Positions 34,598-43,320 of a DNA stretch of 64,000 nt are shown here, one piece after another. Every line of letters starts with the position of its first letter. Positions within the stretch are counted from its first letter, which is position 1. The stretch is from an uncultured Lachnospiraceae bacterium (GTDB lineage Bacteria > Bacillota > Clostridia > Lachnospirales > Lachnospiraceae): NCBI GenBank assembly GCA_910589105.1, contig CAJUST010000009.1, positions 37,219 to 101,218 of the forward strand, written 5' to 3'. A program made the translations under genes and the position numbers. Under the pieces are notes generated by a model. That model saw only the letters and a list, made by a program, of their open reading frames with translations. It searched no databases and was not told the DNA's origin.

Positions 34598-35542
34598 TTA
34601 AGAAAAATAGACCAGTTCATCTTTTGGTTTTTCTGCCGCTTCTACTAGTATTGGATACAAAACAGGCCCTTTCCCTTTATATTCCTTTGCAAACTCCACG
34701 TGAATCTCCGCTATAATATGCACCCATGATTTATGCGGAATTTGCTTTGAATCAGCATATTTGCATTTAAAGCCCAAAAACGTGACATCTTCAATGCAGC
34801 AGGTCATGGCAAACCTGCCCGGCACAAAGACGCCCTTTTTCATTTTTTCGGGATTATAGACATAGCCTAAAAATTCCACCTTTTTTCCATCATATTTTTT
34901 ATAATTTTCCTGCGCATCCATATACCAAATCGCATAATCGGCATCGGAAATCTCAATTTTTTCCTGACTCAAATCAAAAGGAAGTTCTTCTTCACTCTCA
35001 TCTACAGAACCGTCTAACCTTTCATAGACGATCTGGGCCGGACGGTTGACTGCTTTAATGGAACGGCGGAATTTCCCTTTTGGCGTATTGTCATCACAGC
35101 GGTTAATAATCACTGCATCCACCCCAAAAAGCTGTTCCATAATCATAGAACGCATATTCGTCAAATACATGTCAAATGTAGAGCCGTCCACTGTCGCCAA
35201 CGACTGGACAATCTGCCAGCCGGCTGGCAATTTTGTTTCTAACAGCGTATCCATGCCCCATGTTCCGTTATATTCAATAAATACCTGTTCCGGCAAATAT
35301 TGGGCATTGATGTTTTTTAACAAGGTTTCCGTAAAATCTTCCTCATTTTCAATCATCAACATTTTAACATTGATGTCCTCTAACTGCTGCGCGTCGTATT
35401 CTTCATCTCCATCTTCACAGACAATTAAAAGCGTTTTTTCCCCTTCGCCAAACCCATCTTCTTCTAATAATGTATGACGGATCAAAGTAGTTTTTCCGCT
35501 ATCCATAAATCCTGAAATCACATATACTGGTATTTCTTCCAT
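34598..35542 (-). CDS. CobW-family GTPase with C-terminal DUF1980-like domain
   Basis: The start at 35542 is behind AAAGGAAAC, giving 314 residues. The N-terminal half is a CobW/COG0523 G domain: Walker A GFMDSGKTT, then VIINRCDD as the NKxD-like element. The CxCC metal site of the family is absent. The C-terminal 110 residues (YDGKKVEFLGYVYNPEKM, VPGRFAMTCCIEDVTFLGF) resemble DUF1980, the domain of YcgQ/TIGR03943 proteins that accompany CobW GTPases in Firmicutes. It starts 16 bases after the His-rich CobW gene. A role in zinc or other metal supply is inferred from family; its own metal is unknown. Confidence 0.8.
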   Translation of the reverse strand: MEEIPVYVISGFMDSGKTTLIRHTLLEEDGFGEGEKTLLIVCEDGDEEYDAQQLEDINVKMLMIENEEDFTETLLKNINAQYLPEQVFIEYNGTWGMDTLLETKLPAGWQIVQSLATVDGSTFDMYLTNMRSMIMEQLFGVDAVIINRCDDNTPKGKFRRSIKAVNRPAQIVYERLDGSVDESEEELPFDLSQEKIEISDADYAIWYMDAQENYKKYDGKKVEFLGYVYNPEKMKKGVFVPGRFAMTCCIEDVTFLGFKCKYADSKQIPHKSWVHIIAEIHVEFAKEYKGKGPVLYPILVEAAEKPKDELVYFS

Positions 35543-35558
35543 CTGCCTGTTTCCTTTC

Positions 35559-36731
35559 TCAGCCGATTCCAAACAGTTCCTTTAACTTTGCTTCCTCAAT
35601 ATTCGTCCCAATTACGCAAAGACGCCCAGTATATTCCGGTTCACCTTCCCGAATATCATATTCTCCCGGCGTCATATCAAAATAAATCCAGCCGCCGTCT
35701 TTATTTTCCACCATTCCCTTTGCCCTTAAAACTTCTCCATATTCATTCCCATCTGCGAATGCTTTCACTGCCGTTTCAATTTCCGCTTTCGTAAACTTAT
35801 GCGGCGTCTCAATACCCCAGCTTGTAAATACTTCATCTGCATGGTGATGCCCATGCCCACCATGTCCGTGCCCATGCCCATGATTTCCATGTCCGTGTCC
35901 TTCATGTCCATGTTCATGCTCTCCATGTCCATGTTCTTCGCGCCTATGCTCATGTTCTCCATGTCCCTCATGCCCTTCATGTCCGCGCCCTTCATGTCCA
36001 TGTTCTTCGCGCCCATGCTCATGTTCTCCATGTCCATGCGCCTCATGCTCATCTGCGTGTCCCTCATGCCCATGCCCATGTTCCGCCGCTTCCCTCTGAT
36101 GCGCCGCTTCGGCAAGCGTTTTCGCTTCCAGAGAATCCTGACCTTCTATTACTTTCAAAATCTGCTCTCCGGAAATTTTATCCCATGGAGTTGTAATCAC
36201 TGCCGCTTTCTGATTTAGCTCTTGCATTTGTCTCACGCAAAGTTCCAACTGTTCTTCCGTTGCAGTCTGTGTCCGGCTGAAGATAATTGTCGTGGCAAAC
36301 TCAATCTGGTTGTTAAAAAACTCCCCAAACGCCTTCATCTGCTTTGACGCTTTCTTTGCATTTACTACGGTCACAAGAGCATTTAAACGGACGTCCTGCT
36401 CTTTTTCTAAATCAATCACCGATTTCATCACATCTGACAGTTTCCCTACGCCTGAAGGTTCAATAAGAATACGGTCCGGATGATACTGTGTAATCACCTC
36501 ATTCAAATTTTTCCCAAAATCACCTACCAAGGAACAGCAAATGCATCCCGAATTCATTTCCGTAATATTTACGCCCGAATCCTTCAAAAATCCTCCATCA
36601 ATTCCGACTTCGCCAAATTCATTCTCTATCAACGCAATTTTTTCATTCTGGTAGACCTCGTCTAACATCTTTTTTATAAATGTCGTTTTTCCCGCTCCTA
36701 AAAATCCGGAAATAATATCAATTTTTATCAT
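35559..36731 (-). CDS. CobW-family GTPase metal chaperone with His-rich region
   Basis: The 390-residue protein is a COG0523 GTPase. It has Walker A GFLGAGKTT (residues 9-17), the metal motif CICC (Cys63, Cys65, Cys66), the ENEFGEVGIDG switch region, EPSGVGK, and a CobW C-terminal domain at the end. Between the two domains (about residues 212-300) is a block with about 32 His, mostly HGH and HEH steps mixed with Glu and Gly. Such blocks bind zinc, nickel or cobalt. It likely delivers a metal to a client protein. Promoter TTGACA/TATATT at 36764-36792 with a palindrome in the spacer points to control by a metal regulator, which is not shown. Confidence 0.92.
   Translation of the reverse strand: MIKIDIISGFLGAGKTTFIKKMLDEVYQNEKIALIENEFGEVGIDGGFLKDSGVNITEMNSGCICCSLVGDFGKNLNEVITQYHPDRILIEPSGVGKLSDVMKSVIDLEKEQDVRLNALVTVVNAKKASKQMKAFGEFFNNQIEFATTIIFSRTQTATEEQLELCVRQMQELNQKAAVITTPWDKISGEQILKVIEGQDSLEAKTLAEAAHQREAAEHGHGHEGHADEHEAHGHGEHEHGREEHGHEGRGHEGHEGHGEHEHRREEHGHGEHEHGHEGHGHGNHGHGHGHGGHGHHHADEVFTSWGIETPHKFTKAEIETAVKAFADGNEYGEVLRAKGMVENKDGGWIYFDMTPGEYDIREGEPEYTGRLCVIGTNIEEAKLKELFGIG
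35835..36095 (-). repeat. Degenerate short repeats encoding the His-rich block
   Basis: Iterated CATG and CCATG steps, six to thirty bases apart, encode HGHEGHGH-type sequence. Copies of a longer unit (HGEHEH.REEHGH) occur twice, at about 36005-36045 and 35920-35955, suggesting expansion by slippage or unequal crossover. Confidence 0.7.
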
Positions 36732-36763
36732 ACTATACGCCTTCCTTCCTTATTTAATAATAA

Positions 36764-36792
36764 AATATAATGGTAACGCGGTTATTTGTCAA
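36764..36792 (-). promoter_or_regulatory. Promoter of the CobW operon with palindrome in the spacer
   Basis: On the minus strand TTGACA (36787-36792) and TATATT (36764-36769), spacing 17. The spacer holds TAACCGCGTTA (36774-36784), a TAAC/GTTA inverted repeat placed where a repressor would block polymerase. Confidence 0.7.
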
Positions 36793-36819
36793 TATCCTAT
36801 CCCTTTATAAAAGCCATTT

Positions 36820-37587
36820 TCAAATGCCGCCCTCATAAATTTCATACGCCGCATATGTATGGCTGAAACGGTATCCAAGCTTTTTTGCCAAAGCCGCCGA
36901 CCATGGATTCTGCGCATCCCAGCTTGGATACCATTCTCTTTCCAAACAGTCCAATATCAGCTTTGCCCCACAAATAAATGCAAGGCCTCTCCTGCGGTAA
37001 TCCTCTCTCGTGTCAACCTCAATTTCAATCCCTCCACAGTACCCAGAATAAGAAGATGCGCCCGAAACCATCTCCCCTTCCTTTAAGATGACTGCCCCAA
37101 GCCCATATTTTTGATAAAAATTATAATCGGCATACTGCGCTGTGAAATCCCTGCACCACTCCAATTCCCTGCATTGCCAAAACAATTCCTCATCTAATCT
37201 TTTTATCTCATAGCCTTTCTCCAGATTTGAAACCGCCCTGCCAAGCATAGCCCTGTCAAATACATCTCTCTCCTTGCGAAACGCATACCGGAGCGTCCTT
37301 TTTGCCTTTCCCCCAAAACAACGCTCAATGAAAGCCGCCCATTTTTCATTCTGTGGAACGAAAATCTGGAATGGATTCTTCCCTATCCCACAATCCAACA
37401 ACTCCCTGTCCGCTTCACCCGCCAAAAAATAAAAATCTCCAAGAACCGCCAAAGCCGACGTCGGATGCTCCAAAGAATCTGCGTACACACTCCCCATTAC
37501 ATTCTGTAGGCAAGACCATATCATCGTCTCCTCCCAGCCTTCAAATAAACCAGCCGCCTTCCTTGGATCTCTCATCTGAACTGCCAT
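36820..37587 (-). CDS. GNAT-family acetyltransferase (ZmaR-like type)
   Basis: The protein of about 255 residues has an N-terminal helical half and a C-terminal GNAT domain. Acetyl-CoA motif A is IEVDTREDYRRRGLAFICGAKLI (RRRGLA near residue 200), followed by WDAQNPWSAALAKKLGYRF, typical of the GNAT_acetyltran (ZmaR) group. A start at 37587 gives better ribosome spacing than 37593. It is the last gene of a run with two membrane proteins and an acyltransferase, 17 bases after the previous stop. The substrate is unknown. Confidence 0.85.
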   Translation of the reverse strand: MAVQMRDPRKAAGLFEGWEETMIWSCLQNVMGSVYADSLEHPTSALAVLGDFYFLAGEADRELLDCGIGKNPFQIFVPQNEKWAAFIERCFGGKAKRTLRYAFRKERDVFDRAMLGRAVSNLEKGYEIKRLDEELFWQCRELEWCRDFTAQYADYNFYQKYGLGAVILKEGEMVSGASSYSGYCGGIEIEVDTREDYRRRGLAFICGAKLILDCLEREWYPSWDAQNPWSAALAKKLGYRFSHTYAAYEIYEGGI

Positions 37588-37604
37588 TCCCATTTCTCCT
37601 TATT

Positions 37605-38018
37605 TCATCTCAAAAATCTATTCAGTAAACTGTCCAATCCCTGCAAAATAACTGCCGCAATCCCAAAGCCCGAACCAAAAACCGCCCATAAGCAAATCAA
37701 AACGTCCGCCAGCTCAAATTTTCCCGACAAAAACATATACCCGCTCCCAATCCCTGCCAAAATGCCAGTTGCCGTCACTGCCAGAACTCCCGCATACCCC
37801 AAATAGGTCAATTTTCCTAAATCAGCCCTATAAATATCTTTTTCACACTGCATAAGCGTAAAAAACCTCTGATAAGCTGTCCTTGCCCGAAATGCGCGGA
37901 TAAACCGATGCCCGCCGCGATAAGATCGGAACTCACACCCCGCCGCAAGCATATTGTAAACGCTGAATATAAAAAAACAAATGTTTAAAATCTCAACTCC
38001 AACCTGAAAAACCCCCAT
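37605..38018 (-). CDS. Small membrane protein of unknown function
   Basis: The 137-residue protein has three predicted membrane helices: about residues 5-27, 70-92 and 98-125. A basic loop (RSYRGGHRFIRAFRARTAYQRFF) lies between the first two. I see no family motif. It begins eight bases after the preceding membrane-protein gene with a GGGG-type ribosome site, and the GNAT gene follows closely. Shared operon and membrane location suggest it works with the 491-residue protein, which is an inference only. Confidence 0.8.
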   Translation of the reverse strand: MGVFQVGVEILNICFFIFSVYNMLAAGCEFRSYRGGHRFIRAFRARTAYQRFFTLMQCEKDIYRADLGKLTYLGYAGVLAVTATGILAGIGSGYMFLSGKFELADVLICLWAVFGSGFGIAAVILQGLDSLLNRFLR

Positions 38019-38026
38019 CTTTGCCC

Positions 38027-39502
38027 CTATTCCCTATCCCTTCTTTTTATCAGCCAGCCAAACCCCCATACGCAATACGGCAGCAGGCAGACACAATACG
38101 GCAGCGTATACTGACCCTTTGCCTCCCAAAACAAATGAAACAAAAATCCGCCAATAAACACTGTCGGAAGCAGCAACTCCAAAGCAGAAATCTTTTTCCA
38201 CTTCCCAAACACAAAGACTAAAGTAAAAAAATATAAAAAACTCTGGAAAAGATTACAGATAAAAACATAAAACTCCGTCAGCCTGCCGCCCCCAAAGAGG
38301 CTTTCCAACGCCTTTGGCAGTTTCGTATTTGATTTGCGGTTTTGTTGAATCCAAATGCTCTCATACGTTGGCTCGCTCCACTGCGAAGCCGTCTTATGAA
38401 GCATAAATTTCGCTCCATAAGCCGGATCGTCTTTCATTTTTTCCAAACTCTCCATAAGCATTTGCCTGCCATATTCTGCGGATTCTTCCACATCAAACCC
38501 ATGATTTAAGAAAATCAGCTCATGGAACCCCGTCCACCAGCCCGGTCCTAACTCCCCTTCCTGAAACCCCATCACTACAAATAAGATTGGCGGAACCCCG
38601 CCTTCTGAAGTTACGCCTGTCAAATGCTCCGTATAAGAGGAAACCAAACGTCCTGACAAAAACACAGAAGCCACCAGAAGGCCAACTGCCGCCAAATGCC
38701 GTATGCGGGCTTTTTTTAGAAAATCATATGCCAATATAGCGGCCATCGCAATCACAAATATCAAGAAATTACTCTTTAGCAATTTTGCCGCCGTAATCAG
38801 CAATACCGCAAAAACTGCATTGGAAAACCTTCCTTCTTCCAAATATTTTACCAGACAGAGACATGCCGCTAAAGCCAAAAAAAGCCCTGGCGCCGTTCCA
38901 TATACAAATGTCGAATAAAGTAAAAAAGGAAAAAAAAGAATGGAACATATCCGAAATCCCGATTTCGAAATGCTTCCAGAGAATTTTTGATAGAATTTCT
39001 CTAAAAAATAATAACTCCCAGCAATAAAAAAACAATTTGCCGCCTGACATAAAAACACATAGTCAGATCCAAACAAACGATAAAGCGCCGCAAACAGATA
39101 GGCAAGCGTCAATTGATGCGGCTGGTTATAAAGGTACCCGCCTTTTAAAAAATCCTGATAATTCCCTTCCACAATATGCGCCGCCGCTTCCCCAAGCAGA
39201 TAGGAATCCCCTTTCGGCCATAACTGCGTCAAAAACACAAACGCCAAAAGACACGCGGTAAGCCCTCCATAAAACGCCTTCGAAGGAATCCGCACTCTTT
39301 TTTTCTTAGACAAAAACGTCCCAATCCCCACTGCCAAACCCAAAAACAACACATGTAACAACGGCTGATCCCAATGAAAAGAAATCTGTTCATCGCTATT
39401 TATCTTACATGTCCCAAAAACAGAAATGAAAAGCAAAACAAGAAGAAGAAAACCAAAAAGACCAAACACAAAATTCTTTACTGCATTTTGCAAACTACTC
39501 AT
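38027..39502 (-). CDS. Polytopic membrane protein, possibly GT-C-type glycosyltransferase
   Basis: The start at 39502 overlaps the acyltransferase stop by eight bases; 491 residues. About eleven to twelve hydrophobic helices are spread over the length. The loop after the second or third helices (LTQLWPKGDSYLLGEAAAHIVEGNYQDFLKGGYLYNQPHQ) has the acidic and aromatic character of the first outer loop of GT-C enzymes, and YNQPHQLTLAYLFAALYRLFG resembles segments of PMT/ArnT-like proteins. No decisive catalytic motif can be named. A role in attaching sugars from a lipid carrier to an envelope polymer is plausible but unproven. Confidence 0.7.
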   Translation of the reverse strand: MSSLQNAVKNFVFGLFGFLLLVLLFISVFGTCKINSDEQISFHWDQPLLHVLFLGLAVGIGTFLSKKKRVRIPSKAFYGGLTACLLAFVFLTQLWPKGDSYLLGEAAAHIVEGNYQDFLKGGYLYNQPHQLTLAYLFAALYRLFGSDYVFLCQAANCFFIAGSYYFLEKFYQKFSGSISKSGFRICSILFFPFLLYSTFVYGTAPGLFLALAACLCLVKYLEEGRFSNAVFAVLLITAAKLLKSNFLIFVIAMAAILAYDFLKKARIRHLAAVGLLVASVFLSGRLVSSYTEHLTGVTSEGGVPPILFVVMGFQEGELGPGWWTGFHELIFLNHGFDVEESAEYGRQMLMESLEKMKDDPAYGAKFMLHKTASQWSEPTYESIWIQQNRKSNTKLPKALESLFGGGRLTEFYVFICNLFQSFLYFFTLVFVFGKWKKISALELLLPTVFIGGFLFHLFWEAKGQYTLPYCVCLLPYCVWGFGWLIKRRDRE

Positions 39503-40892
39503 AATAAACACCATTACTTTCTATCGTCACATCAAGCCCATCTTCTGCCAACTGCCGGAAAAACCCTTTCTGCACTGACGTATCCGCCAGCACAGAGCTA
39601 AACGTAAACATCAGACGGTCGCCATAAGAGCAGATCGTCCCTTTTAACGGCTGTCCTTTCGACATTGCAAGAAACGCCCCAAACATCTGGATATACGGCT
39701 CATAATGCTCCGCCACGCTGATATTGCCAATATTTGTCACCGTCGTCGTATTTGCGAGCGCCGCTTTCGTATATACATAACGGATTGCAAGATTTTTAAA
39801 AAACAACGGAACCGCCCTTGCTACAATATTTTTTTCATTCGAAACATTATAAGAAAACAAATTTTCCAAATGCTCCTTTGTAATCTGGCTGCGTAAACTT
39901 TTACGCACGATTTCAAGCGTTTCCGAAAACGTATACGAATCCTTTTCCGGAAGGAACTCCGCAGAAACCATTACAAAAAAATTCTTCGTCGTAACCGAGC
40001 CAAAAAACGGACGCAAATTTACCGGAACCGCCGCGCGGATTGGAGGATTGCCCGTCATTTTATGCAGATATTCCGTATAAATGCTATATACAAACGCTCC
40101 AGTCAGGTATTCATTGATGCTCACTCCATAGCGGCGAACAGCCTGTTTTAACGCGTTTACGCCCATAATCCCATGAATCACGCCAAATTCGCCTTTTTTT
40201 AAACGCTCGCCCTTTAACAGATACGCTTTCTGCGTCTTGTATTCTTTTGCATGGCTTTTTTTATAATTTTTTAAAAAACTATCCTCCCTGTTCAACGAAG
40301 TGTCCACGGATAACTGATTGCCGCAAATCCCGCAAAGCTTTGGATGCGCAATGCGAAGATACTGATACGTCAATTCTTTTAAAAAATTAATCCCGCCCAT
40401 GCCGTCCGTCAGCGCATGAAACACTTCCAAATTGATACGGCATTTAAAATAAGACACACGGAACAAGTAACTCCTATTCTGATTTTGCACAATATAACGG
40501 CAAGGATATGTACCTTCTTCCCGTACCTTTGGCGCAGGTTTGCCATTTTCCTCAAAATAATACCAAAATACTCCTTGGCGGAGCCGCACATTAAATCCGG
40601 CAAACTTTGGAAGCACCAGATTCAAAGCGCATTGTAAAATATCTTTGTCCACTTCTTCCTTTAAGATTACAAAAATACGGTAGACATTTGTCATGTCTTC
40701 TCCCGCAATCACCGGAAACACATGAGCCGTATTATCTAACTTTTCCCAGCCGATCCGCGCATTCGTGCCATACCTGCGCTCTTTCTTTAAGGCTTCTTTA
40801 TACCGATGGCGCTCCTCTTTTTGTTCCTGTTTTATTTTGTGTTTCCGTTCCTTTACATTTAGCTTTTTGGCTTCGTTCTTTTTCTTCTCCAA
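39495..40892 (-). CDS. Condensation-domain / alcohol acyltransferase-like protein
   Basis: This 465-residue protein starts with TTG at 40892 behind AGGATAGGG. A strongly charged N terminus (about 35 residues of mostly Lys, Glu and Arg) precedes a CoA-dependent acyltransferase fold with the active-site motif FHALTDGMGG (HxxxDG form) at about residue 165. A second-half DFGWG-like position is replaced and not clear. It resembles the PapA/alcohol acetyltransferase branch of condensation enzymes that join acyl groups to alcohols or lipids. The membrane-protein gene that follows overlaps it, so the two probably act on one envelope compound. Confidence 0.8.
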   Translation of the reverse strand: MEKKKNEAKKLNVKERKHKIKQEQKEERHRYKEALKKERRYGTNARIGWEKLDNTAHVFPVIAGEDMTNVYRIFVILKEEVDKDILQCALNLVLPKFAGFNVRLRQGVFWYYFEENGKPAPKVREEGTYPCRYIVQNQNRSYLFRVSYFKCRINLEVFHALTDGMGGINFLKELTYQYLRIAHPKLCGICGNQLSVDTSLNREDSFLKNYKKSHAKEYKTQKAYLLKGERLKKGEFGVIHGIMGVNALKQAVRRYGVSINEYLTGAFVYSIYTEYLHKMTGNPPIRAAVPVNLRPFFGSVTTKNFFVMVSAEFLPEKDSYTFSETLEIVRKSLRSQITKEHLENLFSYNVSNEKNIVARAVPLFFKNLAIRYVYTKAALANTTTVTNIGNISVAEHYEPYIQMFGAFLAMSKGQPLKGTICSYGDRLMFTFSSVLADTSVQKGFFRQLAEDGLDVTIESNGVYYE

Positions 40893-40920
40893 ATGAAAAC
40901 CCTATCCTTTTACCCTATAT

Positions 40921-41805
40921 TTAAAAAAATTTCTTTTTCTTAAAAAACCAAAGACATATCGCCACAATAACCAAACTAATGCCGGAAACGACTGGATACC
41001 CATATTTCCAGCCTAGCTCCGGCATATTGTAAAAATTCATTCCATACCAGCCCGCAATCAAAGTCAGCGGAAGGAAAATCGTCGTCACAACCGTCAAAAA
41101 TTTCATCACATTATTCTGATGGATTGAAATTTCAGACTGATAAACGTCCTGAACCTGCATGGCATACTCCCGAAGCGACTGCGCTTCCTGTTTCATACGG
41201 TCTACCCGGTCTGAAAACCTGCCGCATGCCTTTTCCCGTACAGAAAGAACCTCTCCAATATCCGTCATCTGGCAGTAATAACAATACAATCGGGAAATCT
41301 CTTTTTTGATCCCGAGCATACGGTAATGGAAATGCTTCGTTTCCCCCTGAAGCACAAGTTCTTCCATATCCGCAATCTTCCGTTCTAAAGACGCCAAATA
41401 CAAAATATCGTCTTCTACCAGCTCCATAAAAAAATCCCCCAGAAACTGACCAATGGAATATGATTCTTTTCCGACTCTCCTCTGTATCGTATGAATCAAA
41501 TTTTTGATATACGATTCTTCTTCAACAAAAATTAACCTGTCTTTTAAAATATAAACGGCAAAGTTAAAACTTTTCTGCTCCTTTTTCTTCACCGGAATAT
41601 GGAACATGCCAAACAAATACGAAGCATGTGTTTCCAATTTACAAAAAAATGCATCTTCTTCTTTTCTGCACAGGGAAAACTCCTCCTTTAGCTTTAGCTC
41701 ATCGCGCCATTCTTCCTCATCAAAAATCCCAATGCCGCCAGAGGCCTCATCAAATTCCGCCCTGTCTGTCTCCAACATTCCATGTTTGCCAATACGATAA
41801 TACAT
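40921..41805 (-). CDS. CorA-family magnesium/divalent cation transporter
   Basis: The 294-residue protein has a cytoplasmic alpha/beta N-terminal domain, a long helical region (LREYAMQVQDVYQSEISIHQNNVMKFLTVVTTIFLPLTLIAGWYGMNF) and the signature GMN (YGMNFYNMPE) at the end of the first of two C-terminal helices. It ends with a basic tail. CorA forms a pentameric channel for Mg2+. It stands 28 bases ahead of the acyltransferase gene on the same strand, although a functional link is not evident. Confidence 0.93.
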   Translation of the reverse strand: MYYRIGKHGMLETDRAEFDEASGGIGIFDEEEWRDELKLKEEFSLCRKEEDAFFCKLETHASYLFGMFHIPVKKKEQKSFNFAVYILKDRLIFVEEESYIKNLIHTIQRRVGKESYSIGQFLGDFFMELVEDDILYLASLERKIADMEELVLQGETKHFHYRMLGIKKEISRLYCYYCQMTDIGEVLSVREKACGRFSDRVDRMKQEAQSLREYAMQVQDVYQSEISIHQNNVMKFLTVVTTIFLPLTLIAGWYGMNFYNMPELGWKYGYPVVSGISLVIVAICLWFFKKKKFF

Positions 41806-41853
41806 TTCAGAAAAACCTTCTTTTTAGATAGCTATCTCCCGATTCTCCTGATT

Positions 41854-42537
41854 TTATTCCTCTATATTTTCTATTTGCCAGTCTATCGGCTCTATGCCCT
41901 GCCCTTTTAAAAATTCATTTGCCTGACTAAAATGCTTACAGCCAAAAAATCCGCGGTACGCAGACAACGGGCTTGGATGCGGAGCTTTCAAAATCAAATG
42001 TTTCGGGTTATTTAACATAGACATTTTATTCTGCGCCGGCCTGCCCCATAGGAAATAGACAATCGGCCGGTCTTGCGCATTCACTGCCTGAATCACTGCA
42101 TCGGTAAACGTCTCCCAGCCTTTTCCCTTGTGCGAATTTGCCTGATGCGCCCGCACTGTCAAAACAGTGTTTAAAAGCAACACACCCTGATCCGCCCACT
42201 TTTTTAAATATCCATTATTCGGGATATAACAGCCTACATCGTCATGAAGCTCCTGATAAATATTCTGTAAAGACGGGGGAATTTCTTTCTGGCTGGGCAA
42301 TACGGAAAAACTAAGCCCATGCGCCTGATTCACATTATGATACGGATCCTGCCCCAGCAAAAGCACTTTTACTTTGCTCAAAGGAGTAAAGTGAAATGCG
42401 TTAAAGATATCGTCTGCCGGAGGATAGATCGTCGTTTTACCGTATTCCTCTTTGACAAAGGTATACAATGTCTTATAATAAGGCTTTTTAAATTCGTCTG
42501 AAATCTCATCCAGCCAGTCATTTGAAATCATTCCCAT
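41854..42537 (-). CDS. ung: Uracil-DNA glycosylase
   Basis: Ung removes uracil from DNA. The 227-residue protein has the water-activating motif GQDPYHNVNQAHGLSFSV (catalytic Asp and the AHGLSFSV pocket), the LLLNTVLTVRAHQANSHKGKGWETFTD motif, and the DNA-intercalating HPSPLSAYRGFFGCKHFS. A GGAGGAAAG site precedes the ATG. It lies 21 bases after hisF on the same strand. Confidence 0.97.
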   Translation of the reverse strand: MGMISNDWLDEISDEFKKPYYKTLYTFVKEEYGKTTIYPPADDIFNAFHFTPLSKVKVLLLGQDPYHNVNQAHGLSFSVLPSQKEIPPSLQNIYQELHDDVGCYIPNNGYLKKWADQGVLLLNTVLTVRAHQANSHKGKGWETFTDAVIQAVNAQDRPIVYFLWGRPAQNKMSMLNNPKHLILKAPHPSPLSAYRGFFGCKHFSQANEFLKGQGIEPIDWQIENIEE

Positions 42538-42558
42538 CTTTCTTTCCTCCTGCCGTAT

Positions 42559-43320
42559 CTACCTTCTCACAGAAACCCCATTTTCTGCAAGATACTCTTT
42601 CAGATCCTTTAATTCCAATTCTTTATAGTGAAACAGCGATGCCGCCAGCGCCGCATCTGCCTCCCCTTTTGTCAGCGCCTCTAAAAAATGCTCCTTTTTT
42701 CCTGCGCCTCCGGAAGCGATCACAGGAACCGAAACGTTTTGCGCAATCATGCGGGTAAGCTCAATATCAAATCCGCCTTTTGTCCCGTCACAGTCCATGC
42801 TGGTCAGAAGGATTTCACCCGCCCCAAGCCTGTCTGCGCGCATTGCCCATTCCACAGCATCAATCCCCATATCGATCCGTCCGCCGTTCTTATAAATATT
42901 CCAGCCGCTCTTATCCGCCCTTTGCCTTGCATCGATTGCAACGACGACGCACTGGCTCCCAAACTTTTCCGCCGCTTCTGAAATTAATTCCGGACGGTCA
43001 ATCGCAGAAGAATTGATGGAAATTTTATCCGCCCCTTCCCGAAGCAAGGCTTTAAAATCCTCCACTGTACGGATACCGCCGCCTACCGTAAAAGGGATAA
43101 ACACATGCTCCGCAACCCTCCCAACCATATCAATGACAGTCTTGCGGTTGTCTGATGATGCTGTAATATCCAAAAACACAACTTCATCTGCGCCAGCTTT
43201 ATCATAAGCTTCCGCGATTTCAATCGGGTCTCCCGCATCTTTTAAATTTACAAAATTTACGCCTTTGACTACTCTTCCATTTTTCACATCCAGACAGGGA
43301 ATAATTCTTTTCGTAAACAT
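42559..43320 (-). CDS. hisF: Imidazole glycerol phosphate synthase, cyclase subunit
   Basis: HisF uses ammonia from HisH to convert PRFAR into imidazole glycerol phosphate and AICAR in histidine synthesis. The 253-residue barrel has both halves: IPCLDVKNGRVVKGVNF (Asp11 type) and VVAIDARQ (Asp130 type), with the phosphate sites TVGGGIRTVEDF and PVIASGGAGKKEHFLEAL. Its ATG overlaps the hisH stop (TGATG). Other his genes are not in the window, so hisH-hisF is a separate pair here. Confidence 0.97.
   Translation of the reverse strand: MFTKRIIPCLDVKNGRVVKGVNFVNLKDAGDPIEIAEAYDKAGADEVVFLDITASSDNRKTVIDMVGRVAEHVFIPFTVGGGIRTVEDFKALLREGADKISINSSAIDRPELISEAAEKFGSQCVVVAIDARQRADKSGWNIYKNGGRIDMGIDAVEWAMRADRLGAGEILLTSMDCDGTKGGFDIELTRMIAQNVSVPVIASGGAGKKEHFLEALTKGEADAALAASLFHYKELELKDLKEYLAENGVSVRR

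Noticed and set aside
35835..36095. Dense CATG repeats considered as an array or regulatory repeat
   Set aside because: They are fully explained by His/Glu/Gly codons of an intact CobW reading frame.
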